This document shows, piece by piece, positions 20,728-32,019 of a stretch of DNA of 64,000 nucleotides. Where the stretch lies: the NCBI GenBank assembly GCA_963580285.1, contig OY757017.1:110145245-110209244 (forward strand), in the 5' to 3' direction. Origin of the DNA: Lucinisca nassula (lineage: Eukaryota > Mollusca > Bivalvia > Lucinida > Lucinidae). The translations under genes were made by a program, and so were the position numbers. Numbering within the stretch: the stretch's first letter is position 1; each line of letters begins with the position of its first letter. Under the pieces are notes generated by a model that worked only from the letters and a program-made list of their open reading frames with translations, was not told the DNA's origin and made no database searches.

Positions 20728-21661
20728 TCAAACTTCAACACCTATACAATAAAAAGTATCAATAGAGTTCGATAAAGAAATAGTGTCTTATTAAAATGCA
20801 TCAACAAGTAGGCTGGTATAGACTATAATTTGATCATTAATAATTCAAGCTGATATGTAAAAGTGAAAATATAGTAGGGGAAATACGTTTTAATTGAAAG
20901 GTATTTTAGAATGCATTTTTTTATATTCTATTAATACTGGTAAAATATTTCACCATACCTTTGCTATGAACATCTTGTGGACTGTTGACCTGGTCTTGCT
21001 GGACAAATGCCTCCTCCTTATAGCTGAAATGTTGAATAATAAGCTGTAAAAGCAACTGATATAGATTGTTCCTGCATGCATGTAGCCTTCAGCTTATAAA
21101 TGCTTTAACACTACTTATTTTGCATTGCTTGCTTCAGTAACACACACTGTTTACAAACTCTGTCTTTTCTACATGTAGCACTGCTTGCTTTCTATATATG
21201 CACCCTTTGGTTATTAATCACCCTCTGCTTAGTGCTAGCTGGCATTAGTAACACAAAGTAAGGTGAGTGGTTTGACTGATGCACTACCATATTAACCATT
21301 TAACCAGGCTCTGCAAGCATCATGCAACCTGGGGGTTCCGGCTAGTATAGAAATACATGTACTAGTTTGTATTAACTCCTCTATTTAGCGCTAACATTCC
21401 ATTTACTCACCGTTGAGCTAGGCTAACATAGTGGTGAAGGTCAGGTAGGTATCCCAGGCGAAGAAGACCATAATGACCAGGCTCAGAAGGTGCTATCAGA
21501 AGATCGGGCTCCTCAGTATGAGTGATGTGTAGCTTCACTTTTAGCATGTTTGCAAGGGATTGTATGCAAACATGGTCCGCATAGGTACCATCTTGGGCCA
21601 CTTTTTCAACATAGCTGGTGACTGATTCAGTCAGAAATTGCTCCATTTCTGATTGCTTTGA
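20728..21661 (-). pseudogene. Partial OTU-like cysteine protease gene (C-terminal exons)
   Basis: The exon 21411-21661 (acceptor TTTTTTTCAG, donor GTGAGT) encodes SKQSEMEQFLTESV ... DGTYADHVCIQSLANML ... LGYLPDLHHYVSLAQ. This matches the C-terminal half of OTU domains: the W/Y-x-D-H-x-x-(I/L)-x-x-(L)-A-N-x-L helix and the catalytic-His strand HHYVSL. A second exon, 20959-21023, joins in phase and encodes RYKEEAFVQQDQVN. The third (from 20741) then stops after GVEV at 20728. In another frame that third exon is open for 64 codons, so a frameshift is possible. The exon with the catalytic Cys box was not found. OTU proteins cleave ubiquitin; mollusc copies are often mobile-element-borne. It lies inside the LRP-like gene on the same strand. 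Confidence 0.55.
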
Positions 21662-21739
21662 CTGAAAAAATACAATCTACTATCTGCCATAATTATGCAT
21701 TTAGGCCTACTGCTCATTTGTATTGGTTGCCATGGAAAC

Positions 21740-24110
21740 CAAAATGAAAAAAAAATAAATAAAAAAACTAATAATTAAAAAATCATCTCCTCAGAAACCG
21801 TATGCTCTATGAGGCTGAGAGTTTATGAAAATATTCACCATATTTGCCTTTACAGATTTTGTGTTTTTTATGAAATTCGGCTCTTTAGTTTGATTGCTAT
21901 GGCAACTTAGATTTTCCATAGACTTATAATGGGGAAAATTGAAAAAAAAAAGGCATTAACTACAAATTCTTTGCAGATATTTTGACAAAAGTTTCATAGA
22001 AATGTTTCTTTAGTAAACTTCTCTCAGCCATTTGCTTTTGTGTCAACCTAAGGGCCCAGTAGGTTGTGCCGGGGCCATGCCCTGCTGCCAGTACTTCATA
22101 AAATGCATTATATCTCAGAAACCTTACAGATCCCCACCCCTAAACCGTATATACTCTTGTTCCTTATGATAAGGTGCAATAAGTGACACCAACCTGGGGA
22201 TCCCCCCGGATGTGCCGGGGACATGCCCCACCTCCTCCACTTCATAAAATGCCATTTATCTCAGAAACCATTCAGATCCCCACCCGTAAACTGTATATAT
22301 TCTTGTCTCTTATGATAAGACAAACTCAGTGACACCAACCTGGGGGTCCCCTGGGATGTGCCTGGGCCATGCCCCACCCCTCCCTTTCACAACAGGCCCA
22401 ATATTCCAGAATCCTAACAGATCCCAACCCCTAAACAAAATATATTTTTGTTCCTTATGATAAGTTGCATTCAGTGACACCAACATGGGGGACACCTGGG
22501 ATGTGCCGGGGACATGCCCAACCCCATCCACTTCGTAAAAGATTGGCCCCCGCCCATAGGGTCATGAAGAAATATATGGGCTGCATGATGGTTCCACGCA
22601 GAGCTGAATCCGGCCCGCACACTAGTTCTGCTAAACCGCTTAGAGGATCTAAGCCTGTCCAGGAACCGCAGTGTGAATAAACCCTATTGGTTTCATTGGG
22701 CGACAGGGCTTGAGATGTCATTTCATCTCAATGTCGGGTAAAAGTCCCACAAAATTGGAAGCAACATCTCCGAAATGACCTTTACAGTGTTGACGGGGAT
22801 GTTTAACCTCAAATCAAACAACAAACAAACAAAACTTCATAAAAGGCCAAATATTCAAAAACCTTACAAATCCCCACCCCTAAACCATATATATTCTTGT
22901 TCCTAATGATGAGAAGCATTAAGTGACACCAACCTGGGGGTCCCCCAAGATGTGCCAGGGACATGCCCCACCCCCTCCACTTTATAAAATGCCATTTATC
23001 TCAGAAACCATTCAGATCTCCATCCCCTAAACCATATATATTCTTGTTCCTTGTGATAAGACACAATCAGTGACGCCAACATAGGGTTCCCCCCACCCAC
23101 CTGTGGTGCCACGGGCCATGTCCCACCCCTTTACTTCATTGAAAGCCATATATCTCAGAAACCGGTCAGATCCCCACCCCTTAACCATATATTCTTGTTC
23201 CTTATGATAAGATCCCACTTCATAATAGGCCATATATCATATAAACTATTCAAATCCCCAGCTAATAATCACATATATTCTTGTTCATTGTTATTAGCCA
23301 CATTCAGGCACCCCATCTTGTGGGGTCTGCAGGGGCCATTTCTTTCCCATCCACTTCATAAAAGGGCCTCATATCTCAGAAACTGTTCAGCATTAGGTTG
23401 CAACAATCTTGGGCTTTTCTGGAATCCACCCTGCCCGAATCCCTCCACTGCTTAAAAGGCCTTACATCTCAGGAGCCATACATATCCCCCCGCTAAACCA
23501 TATATGTCTCTGTTCCTTTTCATAAGACACATTTAGTGACACCAACCATGGCTCCATTGGTTCATGCCCCACCCTCTCTACTATATAAAACACCTAATAT
23601 TTCAGATACAGTCCACATGTGTGCTCATTTGGGAATGGGGTTGTTTGGGAGACTTTATAATTGGTAGATTAAAATCATACCATGTTAAAATACATGTCTG
23701 CCATTGGGCAGTGTCCATCTGAGCTCCGGGTTATGTAATTTGGCTCTTTGGTTTGTTTGCTATTGCAAGTTAAGAGTTTCCATTGACTTATAATGGGGAA
23801 AATTGAAAAAATGACATTTATGCCTTTCAAAATATTTTGTCAAACTTACATAGAAATGTTCCTTTAATAATGTTCTTTTAGGCCTATTGGTTGCCACAGA
23901 TGGGAAATTGTCACTTGTCATCTGTTGTCCTGCAACAACACATTCACGCGACATCAGACCTCTGAAGCCACTAGGCTGATCGGGTCCAACTTTTATCTGT
24001 AGCATCCTTGGGCGCAGGGCTTCCATGGTTAATTAAAATACTTTGCTGCCAGTCGGCAGTGCCCCCTGAGCTCTGGTGAGCATAGTGGCCCATGGGCCTC
24101 TTGTTTAATA
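21740..24110. repeat. ~145-150-bp tandem array, ~10 units, with flanking direct repeats
   Basis: Units carry TATCTCAGAAACC, CAGATCCCCACCCCTAAAC, TATATTCTTGTTCCTTATGA and AGTGACACCAACCTGGGGGT, e.g. near 22108, 22256, 22400, 22850, 22996 and 23150, then more decayed to 23640. A block GACTTATAATGGGGAAAATT with its flanks occurs on each side (about 21910 and 23788). The array ends GAGCTCTGGTGAGCATAGTG...GGGCCTCTTG near 24110. A SINE A splits it at 22544-22834. Confidence 0.88.
22544..22834 (+). mobile_element. SINE A, copy 7, with ~12-bp target duplication
   Basis: Head CCCCCGCCCATAGGGTCATG to tail AAATCAAACAACAAACAAAC. The host array motif ACTTC(G/A)TAAAAG appears on both sides, matching a target-site duplication with one later change. 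This fixes the element's orientation and shows it is younger than the array. Confidence 0.88.
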
Positions 24111-25424
24111 TGAGTTTGGTCGCATGAACAATATGGCCACCGTGCCCATATACCTGTGAACACAGATCCGTTCAAACTTCGATGGGCTTCATTTCATCTT
24201 GACTTGAACATCATTCAATATATCCCATCATCCTGCCAGTCAACTGCCGGACAGAAATAAGTTCAAAACACAAGGTGGTGTACATATGCACATGTCATTG
24301 CTGACTCCTACACTGTCCAATCAAAAATACATCTCAAATGTCAACCAGACAGTGTTTGCCAAAATGAGAACAATCAATTGCTTGATCTAATTTTAGAAAT
24401 CTTTGTCAAACTGCAAAGAGATTCTTCATACGAACTTGAACAGTTTGTGTCCACAGGCGTATAAGGTAAAAACCCTTCAGAAATCTTCTCCGGAACCAAT
24501 AGGCCCATTATCAGGTCAAATGTCCAAGAGTCTGCCATGGTAAAAAAAAAAACCTTTTAAATCTTCTCAGAAATAAAATGGCTCCATAAGCTCTCAGCAC
24601 TCAGGTGATCGGCCCAGAACCACTGGTCCCCTGTTTTTTGTTGTTTGTTTTTTTCGTATACCTGACACGGCTCAACAGTTTCCATCAGAGTTTAAAGGTT
24701 AGTGATCTGGGGCTTAGGTGAGTTTTTTAAAACAGTTTTAGGTGTACAGGACTTCACACTTGTAAATAGCTACTGTTCAAGTATACTCAAGATACTGGTA
24801 GTTATAGACATAGAAAGTTACAGCTGGATTCCAAAACATTGCAGCACATTTTAGTCAAGTAGTGCAAGCGGACAAGAAACCAACAAGGGGGAAAAAGAAC
24901 TATATGTCAACTCACTGTCTGAAATATATTTCAGTGTCTCCTCGGTCATGGAAAAAAAATAATTGTTAGTTATGGTCATGGGAAAACAGTTGTTATCGCA
25001 CTGACTTCGGCTGTTAAATATTTCATGCCCTCTATCTCGACGAAAATTTCCCGTGCGGTTCTTTTTGCCCTGGCTCTAAAGCGTCTCCAAAGTATGCTGC
25101 AAATGGTAAATACCGTTTGCAGCCAGTGGTTCCCGTGGTAAGCGAACAGACCCAGTGATGCACTCTGATCAACTTTGCTAGTCCAATGGTGCTATTGGCA
25201 CTCAAAATAAAACATTTGGTTATTAGACACATACTACTTTAAGTTGCATCACTTGTAAAAGACAAGGCAATGTGCAAATAATTTTCCAGTCAGAACTAAG
25301 TATTCGGCAGTTGACTTGCGGTTTCCAACTTTTGCATATCAATATTATACAGACATTTTGGTTTAGATATCCATCAGCTTCCTTGTGTAGTTTGCTATGC
25401 TCGTTTATAGGTGACACCTATTTT
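24111..25424. other. No supported gene; array-like remnants to ~24640
   Basis: Positions 24430-24640 look like decayed array units (AAATCTTCTC(C/A)G(G/A)AA repeated). A short hairpin GCTGCAAATGGTA / TACCGTTTGCAGC lies at about 25097-25125. Open frames near 25.03-25.46 kb lack any recognised domain. Confidence 0.45.
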
Positions 25425-25773
25425 TTTCATATTAATATAATGTTGGTTGGTACCTGATGCGCTGTCTCTGGTATGGGCAATCTGAGTCTTACTGTTGCTT
25501 TTCTGTTGCTTCAGCATTTCAGTGGTTGGTTGCTGTCCAATCCTCGCCATTGTTTCATCTCTGTGGTTGTTTGTTTTTTGTGTTCTTGAAGATGTTGAGC
25601 TGATGAGTTAGGAAACCTTCATGCGGACTGAACAAGTTATTTGTCTAAATCGCTATGGATGTAAGGGCGAGGATTGCGGCCGCGTAAAACCCCCAGTTAA
25701 ATTTTACACTGACCATTCCAAGGTGGTTCTTCTGTCGCGGTTTCTTTTTGTTACGGTTTGTCTTTGTCTCTCT

Positions 25774-25818
<45 letters not shown>

Positions 25819-25990
25819 GCTTATATCTTTTTGTTTGGATAGTAGATTGGTCATTTTGTGGAAAAGTAACGGTCCTGTTGGCTTTCCGCTTTTGATGCTT
25901 CCATTAGGGTCTAGTTATTTAATGTTTGTGTTTCTTTCCCTTTGATGTGTGGGTTAATTGTATCGATTCCTGAGCATTGCCTTCACTTTT
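25425..25990 (+). mobile_element. Family B 3' end, plus copy, with (GT)n inside
   Basis: TTGGTTGGTACCTGATGCGC, CATTTCAGTGGTTGGTTGCT, CCTTCATGCGGACTGAACAA, GGCGAGGATTGCGGCCGCGT and CATTTTGTGGAAAAGTAACG follow the family B order. A (TG)n run of about 20 repeats occupies 25777-25817, between GGTTTGTCTTTG and TCGCTTATAT. Confidence 0.85.
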
Positions 25991-27089
25991 ACTTTTCTGG
26001 TTTGAATGGTTCGTTGGAATAATTGTGCACTGCTACTGCGGTTGCGTGTAAGCTCGATAATAATTCCAAAAGCTGAAATAAACTATTTATTTGCAGTTTT
26101 TCATACAGGATGTAAAGCGCTGAGGAGTTTTGATTTGAGCGTTTATGTTGTTTCAGACGTGTATGTCATGTGCTGAAGTCAGAAACTCTGCACCCTTTGA
26201 CGTCACGATATGCTACGTGTGCGAGTCATTGCCCTGTATGCCGTTTAACAGGTCATACTGTCTGCTGTCGTTTTGATTATTTTCATATGTGCTAAATTCT
26301 TGCAAATCCTCTTGATTTTTTTGGGTTGTGGTCTAAACTAAATACATTGATTAGTGTCTTTAATAATAACATATAATTGGTTCGCTGTGACAATTTCATA
26401 GGGGCTCGCTAAAGCTCGCCCTATTAAACTGTCTTAAGCTTACGGAGTATGTTCAATTATTAAAGACCCCAAACATGTATATACGCGTACTACATGCCAT
26501 ACCATACGAACATTTGTCTTCGAACATTTGCACTTAATGAAGTATCAAATCAGCCTGCAAAACAAAAATTTAAGAATACAGCATTTCCTGTATGCTGGAA
26601 AGAAGTTTATAGTAAGCGAACATCTATATAGCATACAGCAAAAGTTCTTATCAGCTTTCGCAAACGCGCAGGCTGATAAAAGATTTTGATGTGCGCACAT
26701 ATTCTGACACACTTTCGCTTGCTGTGGCTCAATAGAAAAACTAAATAATGGTGAAGATAGAAAATCTTACACGCGTGGTCATTTCAAATGAAATTAATGA
26801 AATGAACCCGTTACATATGAAGCCCATAAGTGTAAGATTCTATTCATGATATAATGGTTTAAAATCGGATTTGAAATGGCCTAACTTAAGATACTGTTTA
26901 TCATATAACGGTTTGAAATCGGAATATATTGCCGAAAAAGTCCAACAGAAAACATAGGGTTGCCACGGATGCTTTCATTACTGTACCGGCCAGTTACCAT
27001 GTGTTACTACACGTGTGGTAATATTATTTTCATGGCATGACGTTATACACTAAATAACATCAAATAACATTTATGATCATAGTACATAC
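25991..27089. other. Intron sequence next to exon 6, nothing recognised
   Basis: No repeat family or coding pattern recognised. Contains the exon 6 donor side. GGGGCTCGCTAAAGCTCGCCC at 26401 is a small palindrome. Confidence 0.45.
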
Positions 27090-27323
27090 CGTTATGATAA
27101 AGTAATTTATGATCGGTCCCATTCAGGTAGACGCTGTATATACTCTTGTCTTTCATATCGGTCCATACAACTCGTTTGTTGACAGGGTTATAAATAACGG
27201 CAGTAGGATATCCAGTAGACTCGATGTCAAATGCTCTTACGTCACTGTCATTAACCAGAGAAACCTGATAGATTTTATCATGAGACCAATCTGTCACAAA
27301 CAAAACGTTGTCATCTAGTGGCA
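27090..27323 (-). CDS. LRP-like gene, exon 6 (first blades of second propeller)
   Basis: The exon has 234 nt between acceptor ...TTGGAATTTTAG and donor GTATGTAC: two joining bases, 77 codons, one leftover base. The peptide holds two blades: VLFVTDWSHDKIYQVSL and, 40 residues on, RVVWTDMKDKSIYSVYLNG, separated by AVIYNPVNKR, the V-x-(Y/F)-(D/N)-P-x-x-x-(K/R) loop typical of YWTD repeats. This is the longest exon and opens a new propeller after the EGF module. The open reading extends 28 nt into the intron upstream, which is not coding. The intron to exon 7 is about 25.1 kb. Confidence 0.92.
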
Positions 27324-27512
27324 CTAAAATTCCAAAGAGAAAAACAAACATTTATTATCTGCATAGAACCATAATTTATGACAACTGTCAATTAAAGCAA
27401 CAGCTATTTTATTAAATGTGAGCACTTTGGTAAATGCTCTACGTATGAAACCATTTTACTCTGAATGGTCATGTAAAAAGGATGACTATAATTTGTTACG
27501 ATAATATGTAAC

Positions 27513-28074
27513 TGACCTGGTCTGTAGTGGTTAAACTGTTACATTATTAATTTACTTTGCGAATTCTTATGCGAGATACGACAAAAGCGAAATTGTGAAA
27601 TTATACTGTTAGTTCTGACACACGGGGCGAGTTAGCGGGTAAAACAACACAATATACAAATGCTACCTTACTTAGCGTTTTTTCTTTTGCAGACCAAGCT
27701 AAGGTAGAACATTTGTTAAACGGTGATTGAAAGAACTTTAAAGAGTAAGCTGATAAATGTTTGAGAACATCCATCCAATCAGCTGTTGTCTAATGTTTTC
27801 ACGACTGTCATTTTCAGCTTATAGTTGACAGCGCGTCCCAAAGCTTGAAACTCGCCTCTTCATGGCTGGTTGCATTCGCCAGGCCTTCTAGTAACCGAAT
27901 AAATGGGATAGAATAACCGCACGCTATAATCGGAAGTGACCTTTAATACGACTTGCGACCGTTTTTAAAGACAGGTACATAATTTGAAATTTCAGCTGGA
28001 TTCTTATTTTTCGGACTTTCCCTCTTTGATTGCACGCCCTTGGGTCAGACTTTAGATTCTGTTACGGTCCCAGC
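27513..28074. repeat. Family D repeat, copy 2, with exon-like module
   Basis: It starts GGTCTGTAGTGGTTAAACTG and GCGAGATACGACAAAAGCGA, then TTAGTTCTGACACACGGGGC. The splice-like module is at about 27692-27746 (CTTTTGCAG ... AGAGTAAGCTGATAAATG); here its best frame carries TGA. It runs into family B sequence at 28015. Confidence 0.8.
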
Positions 28075-28456
28075 GTACTTATATATTGTTGGTTGGAACC
28101 TGATGCTCTGTCTCTGGTTGGGCCCATCGGAGTCTGACTGTTGGTTTTATATTGCTTTAGTATTTCAGTGGTTTATTGCTGTCCAATCCTCGCCTTGGTT
28201 TAATCTTTGCGTTGTTTGATTTGTGTGTTCTTGGAGAAGTTAGGTAGCCTTCATGCGGACCGAACAAATTATCTGTCTAAATCTCGACGGAAGTAAGGGC
28301 GAGGATCGCGGCCACGTAAAATTGGTTTAAGTCCTCCATTGAATTTCTTTTCACTGACCGTTCCACAGAGGTTCTTCTGTCGCGGTTTTCTTTTGTTACG
28401 ATTTGTCTGTGTGTGTGTGGGGGGGTGCGTGCGTGCGTGCGTGCGTGCTTGTGTGT

Positions 28457-28491
<35 letters not shown>

Positions 28492-28670
28492 GCTAATATA
28501 TTTTTGTTTTGGAAAGCAAATTGGCCATTTTGTGGAAAGGTAACTGTCCTTTTGGCTTTCCACTTTTGATGTTTCCATTGGGATCTAGTTATTTAATGTT
28601 TGTGTTTCTTGGCCTTTGGTGTCTCTGATGGGAGTTGTTGGTTAATTGTATGGATTCCTGATCGTTGGTC
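28075..28670 (+). mobile_element. Family B 3' end, plus copy, with (GT)n inside
   Basis: The same landmarks as the 25.4-kb copy (TTGGTTGGAACCTGATGCTC, CCTTCATGCGGACCGAACAA, GGCCATTTTGTGGAAAGGTA). A compound GT/GC microsatellite occupies about 28407-28490, at the same place in the element as the run at 25777. Confidence 0.85.
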
Positions 28671-28673
28671 TGT

Positions 28674-29350
28674 AGTGGTTTAACTGTTACATTAGTAATT
28701 TACGTTGCGAATTGTTATGCGAGATACGACAAAAGCGAATAATAAAACGGTTGCCTTTGGAAACGTATAACACTTTTTGAGATAGAAGCCTAAGTATTTT
28801 GAGACTCTTCATAGTAATCAGGGTCCAGCTGCTTAAAGCACCATTAGATTAACAAGCTCTTTAGTTGTAAAATTGTGTTATTAGTTCTGACACACGGAGC
28901 GAGTTAGCGGGTAAAACAACCCTATATTCAAATGCTACCTAACTTAGCTTTTTTTGTTTTGCAGACCCAGCAAAGATCGAAATTTTATCAAATGGTGATT
29001 TAAAGAACTTTAAAGAGTAAGCTGATAAATGTTTGATAACATTCATCCAATTAGCTGTTGTTTTATGCTTTCATGACTGTCATTTTCAGCTTACAGTTGA
29101 CAGCGCGTCCCAAAATGTGAAACTCGCCTCATAAGGGCTGGTGGCATTCGAAAAGATTTGACCGACGTGTTTTTTGTTGTAATTTGGTGTTATGCGAGAT
29201 ACGACAAAAGCGAAAATAAAACGGTTGCCTGTGGAAACATAGAACAATTTATATAGAAATGAGCCTAAGTATATTGAGACTCTTCATAGTAATCAGGGTC
29301 CAGCTGCTTAAAGCATCGTTAGCTTAACAAGCTCCTTAGTTGTGAAATTG
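28674..29350. repeat. Family D copy 3 and tandem partial copy
   Basis: GGTCTGTAGTGGTTTAACTG (28674) repeats 27513; TTAGTTCTGACACACGGAGC starts the D core near 28880; the module is at about 28965-29018. From 29190 the leading segment (GCGAGATACGACAAAAGCGA ... AGGGTCCAGCTGCTTAAAGC) is present again, so the block has been duplicated in tandem. Confidence 0.8.
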
Positions 29351-29439
29351 TTAACTTTTCTAGAAATTTTAAAAGAAGTAATAGTGTTCATTCTGCTGAA
29401 GGAAAATGAGATAATATTTTGCATTTGCAGGAGATTGAA

Positions 29440-30120
29440 CACTGTTTTACTATAGTTCTGCCACCAAGACATGCATTGGTAATACTTGCCAGAACGAGCA
29501 CCAAAATACTATGTTTGGAGAACAACCTGTATTTGGAGCAGGGGTTAGCCTCGGATCCAGTCGACAAGCTTTCATCCTGTTGCTCATGAAATAGGACGCA
29601 GACAATCCAAGATTGGCAGATCTTGGGGACATGTACCCTTGAAAATAAGGTCAATGTCACCAAAATCTAACCAAATATGCGATATGCAGTTATAGTATAT
29701 TGTTCCAAGTTTGACCAAAACTGATCAACTCGTTCATTAGGTAGGGTGCAGACAAGCCTAAATGGACATTTTGGGGGGTCTTGTGCCTTGAAAGCAAAGT
29801 CAAGGTCACCAAAATCTAATCCAATCTTTGGTAGGTTGCAGTGAAATATTGTACCAAGTTTGACTGTATATCTTTTTGCTCATGAGATAGGGTGCAAATA
29901 GTCCAAAATGGGCTGTCTTTGGGGGTCTGAAAAAAATGCCATTGTCACCAAAAGCTAACTCAATATGTTGTATGTAGAAATGATATATTGTACCAAGTTT
30001 GATCAAAATTAATCAATCAGTTCGTGAGATAGATTGCAGACAAGCCATTTGTGGTCCCCTTAACTGTTTTTGGTAGCATGTGCCCTGAAAATGGGGTCAA
30101 GGTCAACATAACCTAACATA
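29440..30120. repeat. ~150-bp tandem array, ~4 units
   Basis: GTCACCAAAATCTAA-type anchors occur near 29655, 29808, 29947 and, diverged, 30098. Units include TATTGTACCAAGTTTGA, CAATC(A/G)TTC(A/G)TGAGATAG and GGTGCAGACAAGCC. Frames on the minus strand are by-products. Confidence 0.85.
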
Positions 30121-30489
30121 GTTTTCCCCATCCTAGTGTTGTAACCCTGAAAGTTTGTTCAGAATCCATTCTTAGGTTCAGGAGATATAGTGCTTCAAAC
30201 AGGTTACGCCGTCCCCAATGACAACACAGACCCCGACCGCACCAAAAACAATATGACCCCATCCACTTCGGTGGGGGCGGGGGGGGGGGGCGACACAAAA
30301 ATGCCAACATTGTTAGTTCAAAAATCATTCAAGCTTTTGACCCAACAATACTTATATGTAAGTTTCAGGATGATCCGGTCAAACTTAGTTCATACTCATT
30401 TATTTTAGTTTGATTGCGATGAAAGTTTCAAGCTTATTTGAATCACTCTCGAATTCGTTCTAGAAAAGACTCAATCCGGATGTTATCAC

Positions 30490-30655
30490 ACGCGGGAGGG
30501 AGAGGCAGTGACTTTTACCCCATTGCTACCCATTTACAGCTGCGTGGAGTTGGAAAGTGGCACACCGTGGACACACCTTGTCTCCGGTAGCCGTATTCGA
30601 ACCCACAACCTCTCTATCATACGTAGAACGCGGCAACCACTTAGCTATCGAGGTC
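30490..30655 (-). mobile_element. tRNA-derived SINE-like sequence
   Basis: On the minus strand: GAGGCGACCTCGATAGCTAA, A box TAGCTAAGTGGTTGCCGCG, B box GGGTTCGAATACGG, then GGAGACAAGGTGTGTCCACG. No target duplication seen. Confidence 0.6.
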
Positions 30656-30659
30656 GCCT

Positions 30660-31145
30660 CAAAATAGGTACTTTTGACGAAAACAATGCCAAAATAGAGT
30701 GTTTCAAAAACCCGTCCAAATAGGCTTTTTTCAGCAATCAAAGCGACATAACTCCATAATATATAGGCCAACCTCGCCAGCTTTCAAATTCATCCAAAGA
30801 TGATCTTAATCATCTAATCATTCATTTTATCACTAACCTACTTATTTGTTAGTTTCAGAACGATTAGATTAATGCTTAAGGGCATATGGTGATGACTGGG
30901 TCCAAAATGGACATTTTCAGTGATCGTAACTCTACGATCAATAGGCTGACATCGTCAGTTTTCGAACTCATTTGAGCTTTTATCCCAGACTTAATTATAT
31001 GTATGTTTCAAGAAGATTCGATAAAAGCATAAGGGATCATGGTGATAACAAGGTCGAAAAATAATCATTTTCTGCAATCAAAGGGACGTAACTCTATGTT
31101 CAGTCCGCATGAAGGCCTTCGGCCCAGGTGAGCTAAAAGGTGAAT
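30660..31145. repeat. ~190-bp tandem array, ~2.5 units
   Basis: CAATCAAAG(C/G)GACATAACTC-like anchors near 30737, 30920 and 31076, with GATAAAAGCATAAGGGATCA/GATTAATGCTTAAGGGCATA. The end AAGGCCTTCGGCCCAGGTGA carries the AGGTGAGCT terminus also seen, in reverse complement, at 48.85 kb. Confidence 0.75.
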
Positions 31146-31353
31146 AAAATGCCTTTAAAATGTCATATGATAAACAGAATCTTGCATTCGTGTTCATTTA
31201 TTATCAAATGTATTACTTTTTTGTTGCGGAAAAGGTAAAGCCTCGTATTTTATCCCTTTAATAAATCCAATAAATACATGATTACTCATGTAAGATCCTC
31301 TGTTTAGTACACCCGAATGCCAGTTTAGAATAAAAAGTGTATGAAATACAAAC

Positions 31354-31473
31354 CAGAAGAACATGTTCGACCATTTGCGTCTTTTGTAAATCCATAATCG
31401 CACAAGCATATTCTGTTTCTGCCGACTGGGATACAAATGTGTTCACATTGGCCATTATCTGCTTCACACGGAC
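31354..31473 (-). CDS. LRP-like gene, exon 5 (EGF-like module)
   Basis: The exon has 120 nt between acceptor ...TTCACTGAACAG and donor GTTTGTATTT. Two bases complete a Gly codon with exon 4, then 39 codons follow and one base is left. The peptide has six cysteines in the pattern PCEADNGQCEHICIP...ICLCDYGF...GRTCSS, the EGF-like module that follows each YWTD propeller in LRPs and packs against it (family knowledge). It lacks the Asp/Asn-rich calcium-binding consensus at its start. The donor GTTTGT is weaker than GTAAGT. Overlapping open frames here are shadows. Confidence 0.9.
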
Positions 31474-31736
31474 CTGTTCAGTGAACAAAAAGGAAGGTTT
31501 ATGATTTCAATATACAATACAATATTAGGTCATCATTGGGATAGACATCTTAAAGATCACTTTTGAACAGTCCACATTGTGGTCTCTTATTAAGGGCGCT
31601 GGGTACAAAATACACAGAAAAAGAAAACCTAACCCTTCTCTTGCTGAATATTCAGATTAGCCACACCCATTTCTGACTTTGAACCAATCAGATTACTTGA
31701 TGCAATTTATTCCTTCAAATTCATAAATTGAATGTC

Positions 31737-31800
31737 AAACAGTGTAGATCCTGATCAGATGGCTTCTTCAGAAGCCATCTGATCTGGATCTACACTGTTT
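31737..31800. repeat. Hairpin family H, copy 4 (near perfect)
   Basis: CAGTGTAGATCCTGATCAGA and the following GGCTTC pair with GAAGCCATCTGATC and GGATCTACACTG around a TTCA loop, about 29 bp of stem with essentially one unpaired spot. Compared with copy 2 (9854-9916), several stem columns differ on both arms together. Confidence 0.9.
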
Positions 31801-32019
31801 CCAAAGATAGGGGTTGTCGTGAACATCGCAATAGAACTGATATAAATTAGTATAAACTAACCTATAAAAATGTATTTAGTGTATTATATGAATATTAGCA
31901 GGACTCAGAAGGCAACCCTGACTGACTCCCTCCATGAACTAATGTCTGTCTCTAAATAAGTATGTCTTAAATCTGAAGTTTTAATCAGTTTCCAAGATTT
32001 GTGAATGGATTGAATGCAC

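Noticed and set aside
20550..20741. Minus-strand 63-64-codon open frame as the last exon of the OTU-like gene
   Set aside because: With the two upstream exons joined in their natural phase, this stretch is read in another frame and stops after GVEV. I kept the phase-consistent reading and note the alternative under the gene.
25032..25457. Possible upstream exon for the OTU-like or LRP-like gene
   Set aside because: No OTU Cys box, YWTD or EGF pattern, and splice borders could not be matched in phase.
25621..25945. Val/Cys- and Thr/His-rich frames on both strands
   Set aside because: They are translations of a GT microsatellite inside a family B copy.
28339..28578. Cys/Val-rich and Thr/His-rich frames
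   Set aside because: Same cause: a GT/GC microsatellite in family B.
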